NCBI GenBank assembly: GCA_030847615.1
Contig: JAUMIR010000001.1
Location: 159,685,001-159,749,000, forward strand
Origin: Gambelia wislizenii
Lineage: Eukaryota > Chordata > Lepidosauria > Squamata > Crotaphytidae
Direction: 5' to 3'
Length of the DNA stretch: 64,000 bases
The translations under genes and the position numbers were made by a program. Of this stretch, positions 45,566-57,554 are shown piece after piece (within the stretch, counting starts at the first letter, position 1; every line of letters starts with the position of its first letter). The notes beneath the pieces were generated by a model. That model did not search any database and was not told where the DNA came from. It saw nothing but the letters and a program-made list of their open reading frames with translations.

Positions 45566-46436
45566 CTCTCTCTCTCTGGCTTTTCTTCGCAAACGAAGAT
45601 TCAGGAAGGACTCATCCCACGCTTTCTGCAAGCGTGCTGATGACAAAAGGCCAATCCAAGATAAACAAGTCCGGTTGCACAAAGCACAGCAGAAGGTCTC
45701 CTTGGGTGATGTTTCTGGGTTGTGATTCTTTCTACATTGTCATTTCTCTTCAAGACTTGTTCACCATGAGTTCTCAAATAAGGCTGCTGCATTGTGGATA
45801 GTGTGTCTCCATGCCTCCTGATGTGAGGCCAGGGTGGACCATTGTTGGTGATCAATTTGGCCGAGCCTGAGATGTTGTTTCAGGGAGTCCTTGTATCGTT
45901 TTTTTGGACCCATCCCTCTTACGCTGACCCGTGGTGAGTTCACCGTAGAGTACTATTTTGGGGAGGCAATTGTCCTCCATCCTACAGACGTGCCCTGCCC
46001 AGCGCAGCTGCGTTCTCAATATCATGGCCTCAATGCTGGTGATCCCTGCTTGCTCAAGGATAGCAACATTCATCACATAGTCAGTCCAGTGTATATTTAG
46101 GATTGTGCGTAGAAAGCGCTGATGAAAGCATTCGAGGAGTCGTAGGTGGTGGCGATAGGTGACCCATGTTTCAGATACATAAAGGAGAATAGATAGCACA
46201 ATGGCTCTATACACACTGATTTTTGTGCTTTGCCTCAGGTGTTTATTACTCCAGACTCTTTTGTGAAGTCTTCCAAATGCACTATATGCCTTTGCTAATC
46301 TGTGATCGATCTCTTTGTCAATCTTGGCATCTGAGGAGATGATGCTTCCCAGGTAGGTGAACTGCTGAACTGACTTGAGCACAGATTTGCCGACAGCAAT
46401 GTGGGGATGGTGATGTTCGTCCTGTGGTGCAGGCTA
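45566..46436 (-). mobile_element. APE-type LINE, copy 3
   Basis: Minus-strand copy of the family at 17222 and 38473. An open frame of 176 codons (46382-45852) runs QQFTYLGSIISSDAKIDKEI, ISVYRAIVLSILLYVSETW, then MNVAILEQAGITSIEAMILR and GHVCRMEDNCLPKIVLYGEL. This includes the segment deleted from copy 2. The 3' end has a C-terminal zinc-finger-like region with shifts and a (GA)n tail near 45566-45580. It is 5'-truncated before the FADD box. Confidence 0.88.
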
Positions 46437-46694
46437 ATAATCAATTTAATGAGCAATCTAGTTACTGCTAATGTTGTTCAATGAGAAGGTCAAGTTATAC
46501 TGAATACGATTCTAGCTTTGTAAAGAACAAGGAAGTGAATATTGATATTTATATAGTTAGAGATATGAATTATTACAGATATTTAGTTTTTTTCTTATTG
46601 GCAATAGGACGTGAATTATTACTTGATATGATTTGATAATTCTGTTCAGTCCGTTCAGCTTAAGTCCGTTCAGCAGTTCAGGAGTACTTTAATG
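46437..46694. other. no gene recognised
   Basis: AT-rich gap without a recognised feature. Confidence 0.4.
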
Positions 46695-46770
46695 GTGAAT
46701 TCCTGCACTGGCAGGAAGTGAGATTAAATGGCCCTGGGGTCCTTTCCAACTCTATGATTCTGTTGATTCT
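46695..46770 (+). repeat. CR1 3' end fragment
   Basis: Plus-strand CR1 end: 'ggtcctttccaactctatgattctgttgattct', matching in orientation the octamer-type CR1 termini seen on the minus strand at 7690 and 14677. Confidence 0.85.
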
Positions 46771-47773
46771 ATACTTAAAGTTTTCTGCCTGGATGGACAA
46801 ATGTATTGATCTTGCTTTCTCTCCGGCTCAATTTTTAAACTCATGTTCTTTCTGTCTCCATCAGAAAATTACCCCTCCCAGAATCTGTCAGAGGCCAATG
46901 TGGTTGGAGGATTCTGGGAGTTTCAGTCCAAAGGTAATTTTCTCATGCTCTTTGTACCCACTGTGATTTTTTTTAAAGAGGAGAATGCTTATCAAGCAAG
47001 AAACTGAGCCACATTTTCACCCATCTCTACTTCTCACAAGACACCTTTCCCTCTGTGACCTTCAAGGATCCCATTTTAGTTCTCCCGAAAGATTCAGAAA
47101 ATTGTTTGAAAGCCCATCATGGAGGTCAATGGCTATGACGGTCTAGGCCCAGAACTTGTGTTGATGAGAGACCACTCAAAAACAATTATATACAATTGCT
47201 TTGAAGAAAGAATGGGTATATTGAGGTATAACATTTTTTAAATAAGTTCTGCCTTGATATCAGGAATATGCACTACCATGGGTATGTACAATTTTCTGTG
47301 AACAATGCTCGCTTGACATTTCCTTGTGCAAAATTACAGCTTGAAAAATACCCTTTTGTGTTTAGTCTGGATAGGTAGCCTGAGGATGTTCACTTATTCT
47401 CAGGTTTGTGACTGTTATTTAGGAATAACCTCGAGACAGTGACAATTAAATTTATATACCTCTTTGATTACTTAGCTTCCTGTAACCAAAAGCAGGAAAT
47501 GACTGCCTTCAGGCACTGTTCCCCCACAATCAACATATTATATATATGGGATCTTCCTAAAAGTTGGACTGATACACTGTTGTGCTTTAATCAAAATTAC
47601 AGCATGGTAACATTTCACATCCCGAGACCATGAAAGCAGGTTGGAAACACATTTTCATAGCCTAGTACTTTCCCTCCACCCCAAGACTAGGCCAAATATC
47701 CCCAGACTGCTTTTCTCGGACTACGCATCCTCCATGAGTGTGTATGTGCACAAGGGCAGCAGGAGATTTAGTT
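46771..47773. other. no gene recognised
   Basis: Short stretch near 46860-46940 resembles a decayed palindromic MITE arm ('ggattctgggagtttcagtc'). Otherwise nothing is recognised. Confidence 0.45.
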
Positions 47774-47900
47774 TTTTTTAGTTAGTTATTTATACCCCGC
47801 TCTTCAGCCACAAGGCTATCAGAGCAGCTTACAAATTGTTTTAAGCAATAGCTATTTACACATCTAACTGCATTAAACAGCTTCCAATGTGTGTTAGCTG
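47774..47900 (-). repeat. SINE fragment, second family
   Basis: Nearly collinear with 54370-54486 ('ataccc.gc.cttcagccacaa.ggctatcagagc.gcttacaaattgttttaagcaatagc'). It is the 3' part of the element with the tRNA-like head seen at 9424-9655 or a close relative. Confidence 0.65.
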
Positions 47901-47915
47901 TGATTTTTGTGGGTT

Positions 47916-47940
47916 GCTGCTGCTGCTGCTGCTGCTGCTG
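47916..47940. repeat. (GCT)n microsatellite
   Basis: Eight consecutive GCT units, flanked by GTTACTG. Non-coding context. Confidence 0.9.
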
Positions 47941-48011
47941 TTACTGTGGATTTCCCTCTAAAGATAAGGTGACTGAGGGGTTTCGCACTTTTTTAAAATC
48001 AAAAAAGTTAA

Positions 48012-49777
48012 AGGCGAAAGATTTATACGATCTGAAGAGAAACCAGAGGTGGAAAAGGAAGCAGTAACAGACGCAATGACTAAATGGGCAATTGATGTGG
48101 GTGATACAATAGAACTGGAAGAATGGAAAAAAGCCTGGGGAAATACTAACGCATTCACGGCATGCCTTCTGTTGAAGGAGAACCACCTAAAGATGGTAAA
48201 TAGATGGTATATGACACCAGCAAAAATAAGTAGAATTTATAAAACTATGTTACTGTTGGAAATGTGGTAAAGAAGTGTGATCTCTTTACCACACGTGGTG
48301 GACTTGCCCAATTGTTAAAAAATTCTGGGTTAAAATTCATAAGAAAATACGAGAAATATTTGATGTCCAATATGAGATGAGCCCTAAATTGTACTTACTA
48401 AACATATTAACGTCAATTGATAAAGCAACAAGAAAACAGTACTGGAGGGCGATACTATACTTAGTGATGGCAGCAAGGTTAGTGAATGCTAAGAAGTGGA
48501 GGAATAAAGAAACTCCACAAATAGTGGACTGGCTGTTAAAAATTCAACAGATGCAGGAGAATGACAAATTAACTGGAACTTTATATAAAACTAGGTATGC
48601 AAAAATCGAGGAGGAGTGGAGTCCCGTACAAGAATTCTGGAAGAAAACATGGGGTATGGATAAAAAACTCTGGTAATTAAATTTTTTTAAAAAATGAAAT
48701 GATGAGGTAAATCTGCCCTGTTTGATGAGGAGGGGGATAAACGAGGAAACTGGAATGGAAGTAACATGAATAAAAAGTGAAAGAAGGGTAGCTGCTGAGG
48801 AGAAGCAAAAGCGTGGAAAGGATCAAATAAGCCACATGTATAATGGATACGTTATATTACCATAATATTATATCATTACATATAACAAGTGTGTTAATTA
48901 TTGTTGCCTTTTACCTGCTTGTTAAGAATCACTATGAAAAACAATATAAAAAATCTACCAGGTAATTATATGTTAATATATGAGAAGATTGGATATAGGT
49001 TAAATGTTGGAGGCAGCATGGTTATCTGCAAAATATGATCCAAGTCAAGATGATTAAAAGTAGGAAGTCACGAGAGAGGAAAAAGGTGATTGTGAGAGGA
49101 AGCATAGGATGGAAAGGAGACGAGACAGATGAGAAGATGGAAACATGAGTAGAAGGAAAAGCATGTTGTGAGAGGGTATGTGTAAGTGTAAGGACTTTTT
49201 CGGATGGCGATCTGTAACGGAAGCAGCCTCATCCCCGTTGCGAGGCTGCTGCACGGTAGGGGGTCCATTTCGGATGACGCTGTCCTCCTACTGATACTGT
49301 TGCAGAAGAGCTGGGAGGCTGCAGCGCTATATTTAACGATTTTCTAATCATGGAAGTTGACCGTGATTAGAAAATTGCTAAATATAGCGCTGCAGCCTCC
49401 CAGCTCTTCTGCAACAGTATCGGTAGGGGGACAGCGTCATCCGAAACTGACCCCCTACCACGCAGCAGCCTCGCAACGGGGACGAGGCTGCTTCCGTTAC
49501 AGATCGCCATCCGAAAAAGTCTTAAGTGATTGAAGGTATTAAAGGAGAGTGAAAGAAAGAAAGTAGTAGGAAGAGATTGTACGAAAGGTGCACAAGTGGA
49601 AAGTAAAAGGAAGGGTTGAAATTATAAAGGAATGAGATATAGGTGAAAGTATGCTAGGTACAGAATGTAATGGAATGTATAAGTGAAGAATGTTATATAT
49701 GTTGTGTAATGTTTTGTTCAGTATGAGATTGTATGCTATACATTAACGCAAATATTTAAATAAATAATTAAAAAAAT
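48012..49777 (+). mobile_element. 5'-truncated L1 LINE end
   Basis: C-terminal ORF2 remnant related to the L1 at 28694-32089. Blocks seen are TDAMTKWAIDVGDTIELEEW and LKMVNRWYMTPAKISRIYKT; a shift at about 48245; a zinc-knuckle-like motif (C-x2-C ... H ... C) near 48250-48310; and MSPKLYLLN...RAILYLVMAARL (48377-48480). The 3' UTR contains the palindromic MITE at 49192-49522. A 17-bp duplication (AAAATCAAAAAAGTTAA) lies at 47995-48011 and 49778-49794. Confidence 0.9.
49192..49522. mobile_element. 331-bp near-perfect palindrome, Harbinger-like MITE
   Basis: Ends GGACTTTTTCGGATGGCG and, reversed, AGACTTTTTCGGATGGCG. TAA is duplicated at 49189-49191 and 49523-49525, the classic Harbinger-type duplication. 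Arms of about 155 bp are nearly identical inverted copies around a loop (GTTGACCGTGA) near 49355-49365. Same family as 27853-28181 but clearly diverged from it. Confidence 0.9.
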
Positions 49778-49944
49778 AAAATCAAAAAAGTTAATTGGCT
49801 TTGCTGCCATTTCAAGCAGCAGCTTGACTACTCTAAGAAGCCTGGCAGTGTGCTCCATGGAAACAATGCTATGCCATGATGTACCATCAGTCCCAAGGGC
49901 ATTTGGAGTAGGAAAGATGGGCTTCATTGACCACTCTTATATTC

Positions 49945-50250
49945 TCTGACTGTTCTGATTTGGCAGGAACAGTCCCAATTAACCCCTGGCTCAGTTTTTC
50001 AGCCGCTTTTAAAATATCCCGGTTTCTCTGTCCCTTCTACCTTTTGTCTTCTACTTACTTCAATTGCTGCAAACTGAGTTCAAAGTGCAAATGTAGTTTT
50101 TACCCAATTAATCCACCAGGGAGGAAAAGACAGGAGGGGACAGAATCTTGCTCTTCCCAGTAGTTTCAGGAAAAAGCAAACTGCCTCAGCTTCTCCAAGC
50201 TTGCATGCTCTTCCTCATTAATAACTTTTGCCATCTTGACCACACTCTAA
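49945..50250. repeat. unnamed dispersed repeat, copy 2
   Basis: Counterpart of 14414-14670 in the same orientation, with an extra segment near 50120-50200 not present in copy 1. No coding potential. Confidence 0.6.
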
Positions 50251-51483
50251 TTATGCTGGGACATATGTGTTCCAGTTTTCGTCTATGAAAATTTGGGGGT
50301 ATGTACTCTTCTCTCTCACCCCCTTGCAAACCTCAAGTCTGCATTAAGTCCAGGGACTGCCTGCCTATCTGTCTGTAAGCATTCAGAAGACAGAAGTGTG
50401 AGGACAGTGCTCCCAAACTCACCTTTGTGTGTATGGGGATCATGTGGACTAGTCTGTGATCGCTGCGGACCAAGGTTAACCTGAAGGTAAGCTGGATTTT
50501 CCTGTCAGTGTAGATGAGCCCCAAATCTGCCCTTGTTCTCCATTGGTACAAGATCCATCCCACACTAGCAGTGGTCAGGATTCCCCTTCCCCATGGAGCT
50601 GTTTACCAATATGTCCCAGACAGGCTCCTATACCTTTCCTAGCTCCATGACAGATAGGCACCAGGGTGTAACTATGGGGGGGGGCATTGTCCCCCAAGCA
50701 AGAATTCTGTCTCCAAATGAAATTTTCATCAGTTCCCAAAGTTTTAGTGTTCCAGACAGTGAGACACTGAGAATAGTTGACATCTAGAACTTTGTTTACA
50801 TACCATGTTTACATTCCTTTGATAACTTTGCCTGCCCTTTTTCTTGGGATGCTTAAACTGTATTTTTAAATGCTCAACTGAAGTTTTAAATTACTGCAAT
50901 ACTAGACATTTGGGGATGGATGGAAACTTTCATGGGATGTAGACTTCTTATTTATGGGGGCAATGCCCGCTATAGCTACACTCCTGGACAGACAGCAGGT
51001 GAAAGTGTTCCCAACATCTGTCTGTCTGTCAATCTATCTACATACCTATTCAATTAATACATCATCACCTCACTATATCCCTTTCACAGACCTCCAGATT
51101 CCTCTTGGTGTGTGTATGTGCCTTCAAATCAGAGACTTATGGAATGCAAATATGTACAGGCAAACGTTCCTTCCTTCAGGCTTGACCCATTTGCTGACCT
51201 GTCCACCCACTTGGAAGTTCAGACAGACCACACACTAATCCCTTGGCAGACTACCTCCGCTGTAGGCAGGAGAAGAGAAATATGGAAGGACTTTTTATAA
51301 AGAGGGAGAGAGGAAACTCTCTGTGAAGGAGATCTAATTACAGGACAGCAAATAGTGGTGAACAGGGAACATAGATCAGGGCTGTTGAATGTTGCTTGGA
51401 TTTCAGTTTCCAGAGATTGTGGGGGAGATTTAGTTGCAGGTTCTCCAACCTAGAACAGATATAACAAAGAGACTGCCTAACCC
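50251..51483. other. no gene recognised
   Basis: Nothing identified apart from a poly-G run near 50677-50686. Confidence 0.5.
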
Positions 51484-51491
51484 ATGTAGAT

Positions 51492-51867
51492 CAGTGGTTC
51501 TTAACCTGTGGTCCCTGGACCCCCAGGAGACTGTGATGTCCTCACAGGGGGTCCATGAAGGCTTGATGGCTTAAAAGCTGCTCAGCCCACTTCCTTCCCA
51601 CAGCAGTGGCCACGTGACAGGAGCCAAGGCAAAGGCTGGCTGGCTGACTAGGTCTGCATATTGCTGTTCAATCCACACCAGCTGCAAACTAGCTGGAAGT
51701 GGGAGAAGGGCCTCTTAGGGAAGGTTTAACAGATGGTGTAATTGTTAATGGTTCAGTGTTCAGGTGTTGTTGTCATTGTTTTAAATCTTGAGTTAAGTCT
51801 TGGGGGTATGAAGCAACAAAAGATATTTAAAGGGGGTTCCTGGTAAAGAAAAGGTTAATAACCACTG
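51492..51867. mobile_element. hAT-like MITE with perfect TSD
   Basis: Ends CAGTGGTTCTTAACCTGTGG and, reversed, CAGTGGTTATTAACCTTTTC. A perfect 8-bp duplication ATGTAGAT lies at 51484-51491 and 51868-51875. It is homologous in reverse orientation to 16521-16895. Confidence 0.9.
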
Positions 51868-51875
51868 ATGTAGAT

Positions 51876-53531
51876 TCATGGCCAAACATGGGCAAAATCC
51901 TGCTGAGCCACTGTGCTAGTGCAAAACTAGTTGCTCAAGTACTTGCCTTTCATCAGATGGTGCATCAGTGGGTTTCCTCATGCAGCCAAATATTTTGCAA
52001 GGACACACAGAATCCCTACTCTTGCTTTTGACTTGGTGGGTGGAGAGCTAAGTGTCTACTATGAAACAGGTGAGTTCAAGGCCATTGGGCATATTGCCTA
52101 ACTCTGAGATCTACTACAACTATGATGGGTTATATAAGTATATAAGATCGTGCCCTATGAAATAGCAGAAGCTCACATTTATTCTGGGGTAAACTGGGAG
52201 GGTACCTGAGAATAACCATTCTCAGTTCTATTCAAGTCCTAGGGTATGCAAATGATGTCTCTTCAAAAAGCACAGGAAAGGAACTGTTTCAACTACTTCT
52301 TCAATGGGTGGCAAGGGCTGTATTTAGATGTTGGAGGAGGTTTTGTAGATCTATTGCATTCACTAAGAACCCCATACACCATCCTTCCTCACTTAGTACC
52401 CAGCAGAAGTACTACAATCTGTCTACAACAACTCCCATTAGTCCAAAGCAACACAAGTTCGGTGATGGAGCTGTGGGCACCAGATTGGGGAAGGTTGTCA
52501 TATGCTCTACAAAATGGCAAGATGATCAGCATTAATAAGATGGGGGGAAAGGCTTTACAGGTTATTTATTTTTAAATTTATATTACTCTTTTCTACCCAT
52601 GAAACTCAAGGGCTCATGAAAAGAGTTAGGAGACAGTCATTTATCCAAGCACAAACCAAACCCCAGCCTTCTCAGTTTCAGAAACATCACAACAACATAA
52701 TGGGCCTCAGATCATTTCTTGAGGCCTGTGAGGGAAAGGTTCACAGTTTATTTCATCAATATATTAGCACCATTGAGAGCCACATGCCCAGTGGTTTAGG
52801 TAAATGTTTAAAGGGGGGATTTCCCCCCCAGCAAAGGTAACCATGATTTGGGGGTAGGGTGGGGGCAGAAATAACCTCAGTTTTATGATTCAGCATTTCT
52901 GAGATACAATAATTTACAATAATAAGTGGGGGAGCTGACACTAGGTTTGTGTGGGCTGAGTTAAATATAGGTTTAAAAAGGGAGACTTAAACAACTGCTT
53001 TATAATTAATAAAAATTGAAATGCATTGTGTGATGCGGATGTTCTGGACAAACCTTAAAGGGACAGAATATGACATCTTTTCTTCATGGAAAATTGGCTA
53101 ATCCTGCAGCCACTTTGTTCAAGAGAAAGACAAGCTTTTCTATTCATTTACAGGGTAGGCAGTGGTCTCATCAACAGCATGAATCTATCTTTCTTCATAT
53201 GTGCCTCCCATTTCTTAATGTGATGAAATAACGTCTTTGTAGCACACACTTTATAAACATCCTCCAAAACTTGGGCTACAGATAAGATCACTCAGAGTTG
53301 GGTAAGTAAAAGTGTCAGTTGCTGCTACCCACAGAAGCGACTGCGAGTGCTGCAATCTTATTTGTCAAACTCTAGCATGATAACCCATCAGAACAAACCT
53401 TCTCACTTTGAAATGGCATTTCCACAGTTGTTAGATAACTTTTTTCTTTTGTTTAAACAAACCTCAGCAAATTTACACAGCTATTGCTGTGGCTGTATGC
53501 GTTTGAGTCATTTATCATTGGAGTCATTATG
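51876..53531. other. no gene recognised
   Basis: Near 52560-52640 the sequence resembles a reversed LINE 3' end, but too weakly to name. Open frames at 52246-52840 have no family motif. Confidence 0.5.
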
Positions 53532-53690
53532 GTAACCTAAGGCAAACCTATCATGGAATTTTCTTGGCAAGATTTGTTCAGAGGAGGTTTGCCCTTGCCT
53601 TCCTGTGAGGCTGAGATAATGTATGACTTGCCCAAAGTCATCCAGTGGGTTTCCATGGCTGAGTGGGGATTGTTACCTGGGGCTTGTCTA
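53532..53690 (-). repeat. tRNA-derived SINE with MIR-like core
   Basis: Reverse copy of the family at 244-472. From right to left it shows the head (decayed), the 'ccatggctgagtgggg' and 'gacttgcccaaagtca' core, the 'ctcagcctcacagg' block, and 'ccaagaaaattccatgatagg'. The 3' tail is lost. Confidence 0.8.
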
Positions 53691-54362
53691 TACGAGAAGA
53701 AATAATGCACAAACAATGCACAAAAGAACGTCTCCATGGTATTTTGGCAAAAATGATTGTATGTGAAGCTGTCCACTGTGATGTTCATATGGCCGTGAAT
53801 CAAGATGGTGGCCATGTTATTGTTTTGGGCAGTGGGGGATGAGGAAAGCAAAGGGAACCCAGCAGCGCCCAGAGACAATGAGAAGGGGGGGCACCATGAG
53901 GAAGAGGAGAGCTGTCCTCCTTTTACCCATCCCAGTGGTGACAGTGGCCTCCCATTCCAGCTGCAAAGGGATGGGAGGAGCCACTTGGCCAGCTGCTGGT
54001 TGCAGAGAAAGAAGAGGAGGGCAGCTCTTCACCACTCTGGCTTCATCTCGCCTTCCCCAGCTGGGCTGCACCTTCTCTCATGCCTGTATGCCACACTTGA
54101 TGTCAGTGGGCTTTGGAGGGTATGGGACAGGCATGAGAGAAGGAGCAGCCCAGTTGGGGAAGGTGAGATGAAACTGGAGCAGTGAAGAGCCACCCTCCGC
54201 TTCCTTCTCCGCAACCAGTGGCTGGCCAGGTCCTCCTCCCATTCCTTTAATTGTAGTTGGAAATGGAGGCTGCCGCCACTGGTGGAATGGGTAAATGGCA
54301 GGAGGCTTACTCTCTTCCCCTCTTCCTCATGGTGGCTGCCCTCCTCTTTTTAATTTAATTAA
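53691..54362. other. no gene; GC-richer sequence
   Basis: A moderately GC-rich stretch (53880-54300) carries open frames on both strands, none with a recognisable domain. The start (GGGCTTGTCTATACGAG at 53693) resembles the end motif of the Harbinger-like MITEs, but no matching right end was seen. Confidence 0.45.
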
Positions 54363-55255
54363 TTTAATTAGGTACTTATACCCTGCCCTTCAGCCACAAA
54401 GGCTATCAGAGCGGCTTACAAATTGTTTTAAGCAATAGCAATTTACACATCTACACTACATTAAGCAGTTTCCAGTGTGTATTAGCTACCGTATATTGCT
54501 GCATACAAGACTACTTTTTAACACTTGAAAATCTCCTCAAAAGTGGGGGGGGGGTCTTATACCCCAGTAATCATACTCCCCTGCTGTGAGAATTATTGAA
54601 GTGTAAAATGGCCTGGGCAGTTTTCCCAGCAGATCCTTCCTCCTGCTGTGAGAATGACTGCTTTGCCTTTGAAGAGTTAAATGCCCCCCCCCTTTAGCTC
54701 AGGAGAGTCAAAATAATGTTTCTTTTCAGGACAAGTTAGCCTAAAATTAGAATTTCTGGATTCAGATTTATCATTCTGTATCAAATTTTGTCTATGGTGA
54801 AATTCTCTTGTCTGCCAATGTGGCTCTAAAATCATTAATGTGCTCATTTATTAATGTGCTCATTCAAAAATTTGGGATTTGATAGCTTCATATTAACCAA
54901 CTTATTAATGCAACCTTACTTTCCAAAGATTGAACACCACAGAGATTTTTCAAAGTATCCCATGCTTTTTTAGCTGTTCTCAGTCCTTTAATTTCACAGA
55001 CTATTCCATCATCTATAGCCACTGAGCTGGCTGGCTGGTGGGGGACAGGCTTTCCAGCCAGGTGGCTGGCTGGACGGGGAAGGGGGGGCAAACTCTATAT
55101 TTTAACTTAAAAATTGGGGGGGTCGTCTTTTGCGCCCAGTCGTCTTATACACCGGAATATACGGTAATTGCCCCCACAAGCTTGGTACTCATTTTACCAA
55201 CCTACAAACTCTACATGTCAAGTGGCCTGTTCTGTAGCCCTTAAGCTGCCTGCAG
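54363..55255 (-). repeat. SINE, second family, split by a MITE
   Basis: Left part 54363-54486 and right part 55167-55255 are collinear with the SINE family at 9424-9655 and 47774-47900: 'cttacaaattgttttaagcaatagcaatttacacatct' on the left, 'gcccccacaagcttggtactcattttaccaa' on the right. The MITE at 54489-55164 lies between. The tRNA-like head is missing. Confidence 0.65.
54489..55164. mobile_element. TA-flanked MITE with CCGTATATT ends
   Basis: Ends CCGTATATTGCTGCATACAA and, reversed, CCGTATATTCCGGTGTATAA. TA lies on both sides, suggesting a Tc1/mariner-type insertion, although the superfamily is not certain. Inner end blocks 'gtcttatacccc' and 'cgtcttatacaccgg' are partly inverted. No transposase seen. 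Confidence 0.65.
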
Positions 55256-55504
55256 GTACACAGGAGGACATTACCCTTCACTGTATCAGTGTAAAATTCT
55301 TCTGAGTACAGTATTGGGGAGCTGCCTTTGCCTCACCAAACACACACACACACACCCTTGTGCTAGCCCGTCAATTTCCCCTTTCTGTAAAAGCAAGAAA
55401 GGACACATACCTATGCATACCTGAAATGCTAAATACTTATGTAAGAAAGAGGTTCAGAGTTTAGAAGTAGTTAATTATTTTTCCATTAACAAAGCTATTT
55501 TTGG

Positions 55505-55725
55505 TGGTATCCACACTGCACAATTATAGCACTTTGATCCCACTGTAACTGCCATAGCTGCATCCGTTGGAATCCTGGAATTTCTAGTTTGCTGAGAACC
55601 TAAAGCTCTCTATAAGAGAATTCTGAGTACTTGACGAAACTACAAATCTCAGGATTCCATAGGATGGAGCCATGGCAGTTAAAGTCGAATCAAAGTACTA
55701 TAATTGTACAGCATGGGTACACACT
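55505..55725. mobile_element. palindromic MITE
   Basis: Ends GTATCCACACTGCACAATTA and, reversed, GTGTACCCATGCTGTACAAT. Arms contain 'ggaatcctggaatttctagtt' and, inverted, 'aactacaaatctcaggattcc'. Confidence 0.75.
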
Positions 55726-57000
55726 TGATTACATTATGATTGTAACTATGGGGGATAAGTTCAGTGCTTTTGCAATGTAACTGTAACTTTTGGTTACTTA
55801 TACAGTATAGTCATGGAAACATAGTCTCATTAAACTGTGGAGGAGATATATTGAGCGCTGGCTTATGCTATGCCTCATGTTGCCACCTCCTGCTCTGTTG
55901 TAGATGCTGAGGTAACAAGAAATTGGACAGGAGGAGTGTGTCTTTTAGACAATATGGCAGTGGCTTGCAGCATTCACATTTTTTTTTTTTACAATAAGAT
56001 TGAGAAATGAGGCAATAGCCTTTTCTGTTCCCTCTTCCTCTTCTTAACATTAGGACAACTAACTACTTGTGGAACAATGGGATAAATTCAATGTGAGTTC
56101 CAGCTAGAGAAAATGAATGGGATGTATAATTCCCATTTATTTCAATGGGTCTATTCTAATTGGGATTACTTTTTGATTTAGGCCTAAGGCTATCATGAAT
56201 TACTTTCAAAAATTACATTTCCAAGCTCTTGACATATCCTGCTTTTTGGTTTTAAAAAACAGGATGTACTCCCCCCCAGAACCTAAAACAGGAGTGGTGA
56301 TCATGCAGTTCTCCAGTTGCTTTTGTACTGCGAGTCCTAGCATCCCTAGCCAGCATAGGTACTGGTGATGGATGCTGGAACTGCTGTCCAGCAGCATCTG
56401 AAGGACCACATGATTCCTACACCTGACCTAAAATAAAACAGAGATGAGGATGGTTGAGTGGACACTCAAGGAGAGTTATGAGTGGGCATCATGACAGAGA
56501 AAAGGGGCCTCTTCTCTGCTAGCTAGCCATCTAATTTCAGAAGGTAGACAGCCTGGAGAAGACTCTCAGAAGATGACCTCATTTCCTAGGGGCAAGTTAA
56601 TATGGCAGCAGGAAAACTGGCTGCATTTCCCCTCTTACCTAGAAATAGGAAGGTGGTTAGGTTTGCAGCAACTGAAGTAAGATGAGGAGAAAGGAAAAAA
56701 GTGGGAAGAGGAGAGAGAAACTGGGATATTTTAACAGCAGCTGAAAAAGTGGGATGGCAGAGGATTAATTGGCACTAAACAGCTTAGGACCAGGCTATCT
56801 AAAGTACCATCTCTCTCACTATGAAACTGCTCAGTTAGTTAGATATGCAAGAGCAGCCCTGTCGAGGACACTGTTGCTTTGTGGAGGCCCCATCATAAAT
56901 GGGTGAGAGGGCTTTCTACTCCCCAGTGGGGGATTCTGTCCCTGATTCCAAAGTGTAAAAGTAGTTATACACTCAATTAATGCAGCAGGTGGCAGAGGAA
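55726..57000. other. no gene recognised
   Basis: A short stretch near 56330-56412 ('catccctagccagcat' and 'gatgctggaactgctgtccagcagcatctgaagg') is a decayed relative of the small palindrome at 60817-60930. Otherwise nothing recognised. Confidence 0.5.
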
Positions 57001-57554
57001 AGGCCTTGGCTACACTGGCCAGAATACACTGGCTTCCTGTCAGCATATCCTGGCCCCGGGTCAGGCCTGTTGCTCCCCCATTACCTGCATGGAACAGGAT
57101 GGAGTATGGATGGGCACACTGGCCAGTCTCTGCAGCCACCGCTGCTTCTGTCTGCATTGCACTCTCTGATGCCAGGCAGGAGGCCTGCAGCACATGATCA
57201 AGGCCCCCTGCATGTGACCAGCCCTGGTAACATGCTACGGGCCTGCTTCCTGGCTTTGGAGAGAGTGATGCAGACGGCAGCTGCCGTGATGGGCCAGTGT
57301 GGCAGTATGGCCTTCTGTGGTCATGCAGGGATCAATCTGTTTTTTTCTTTAGGGCTGAAGTGATTTTTCACAGGTGTTATAATAAACCAGTGTAACAGAC
57401 TTTACCTCATCTTCCTCTTTCTTAGTCTCGTCTTTGCCCTGGGCATTGTGAGGACTGCCTGGGGGTAAAATGAGGCAAAAGCCCTGCCTCATTAGGACTG
57501 CAGGGCTCCAAGATGGGGCCAAGATGGGATAAATAGCCCATCTGGGCAAGGCCT
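57001..57554. mobile_element. Harbinger-like MITE related to 32746-33487
   Basis: Ends AGGCCTTGGCTACACTGGCC and, reversed, AGGCCTTGCCCAGATGGGCT. Collinear with 32746-33487 through its length, minus the nested palindrome. No clear target duplication. Opposed open frames at 56831-57363 reflect GC-rich composition, not a gene. Confidence 0.7.

Noticed and set aside
53805..54214. Frames of 84-126 codons on both strands
   Set aside because: Compositional artefacts of a GC-richer stretch; no domain motifs and mutual overlap.
56831..57363. Coding gene from opposed frames of 120-127 codons
   Set aside because: The DNA is a MITE homologous to 32746-33487, where the frames are not conserved.
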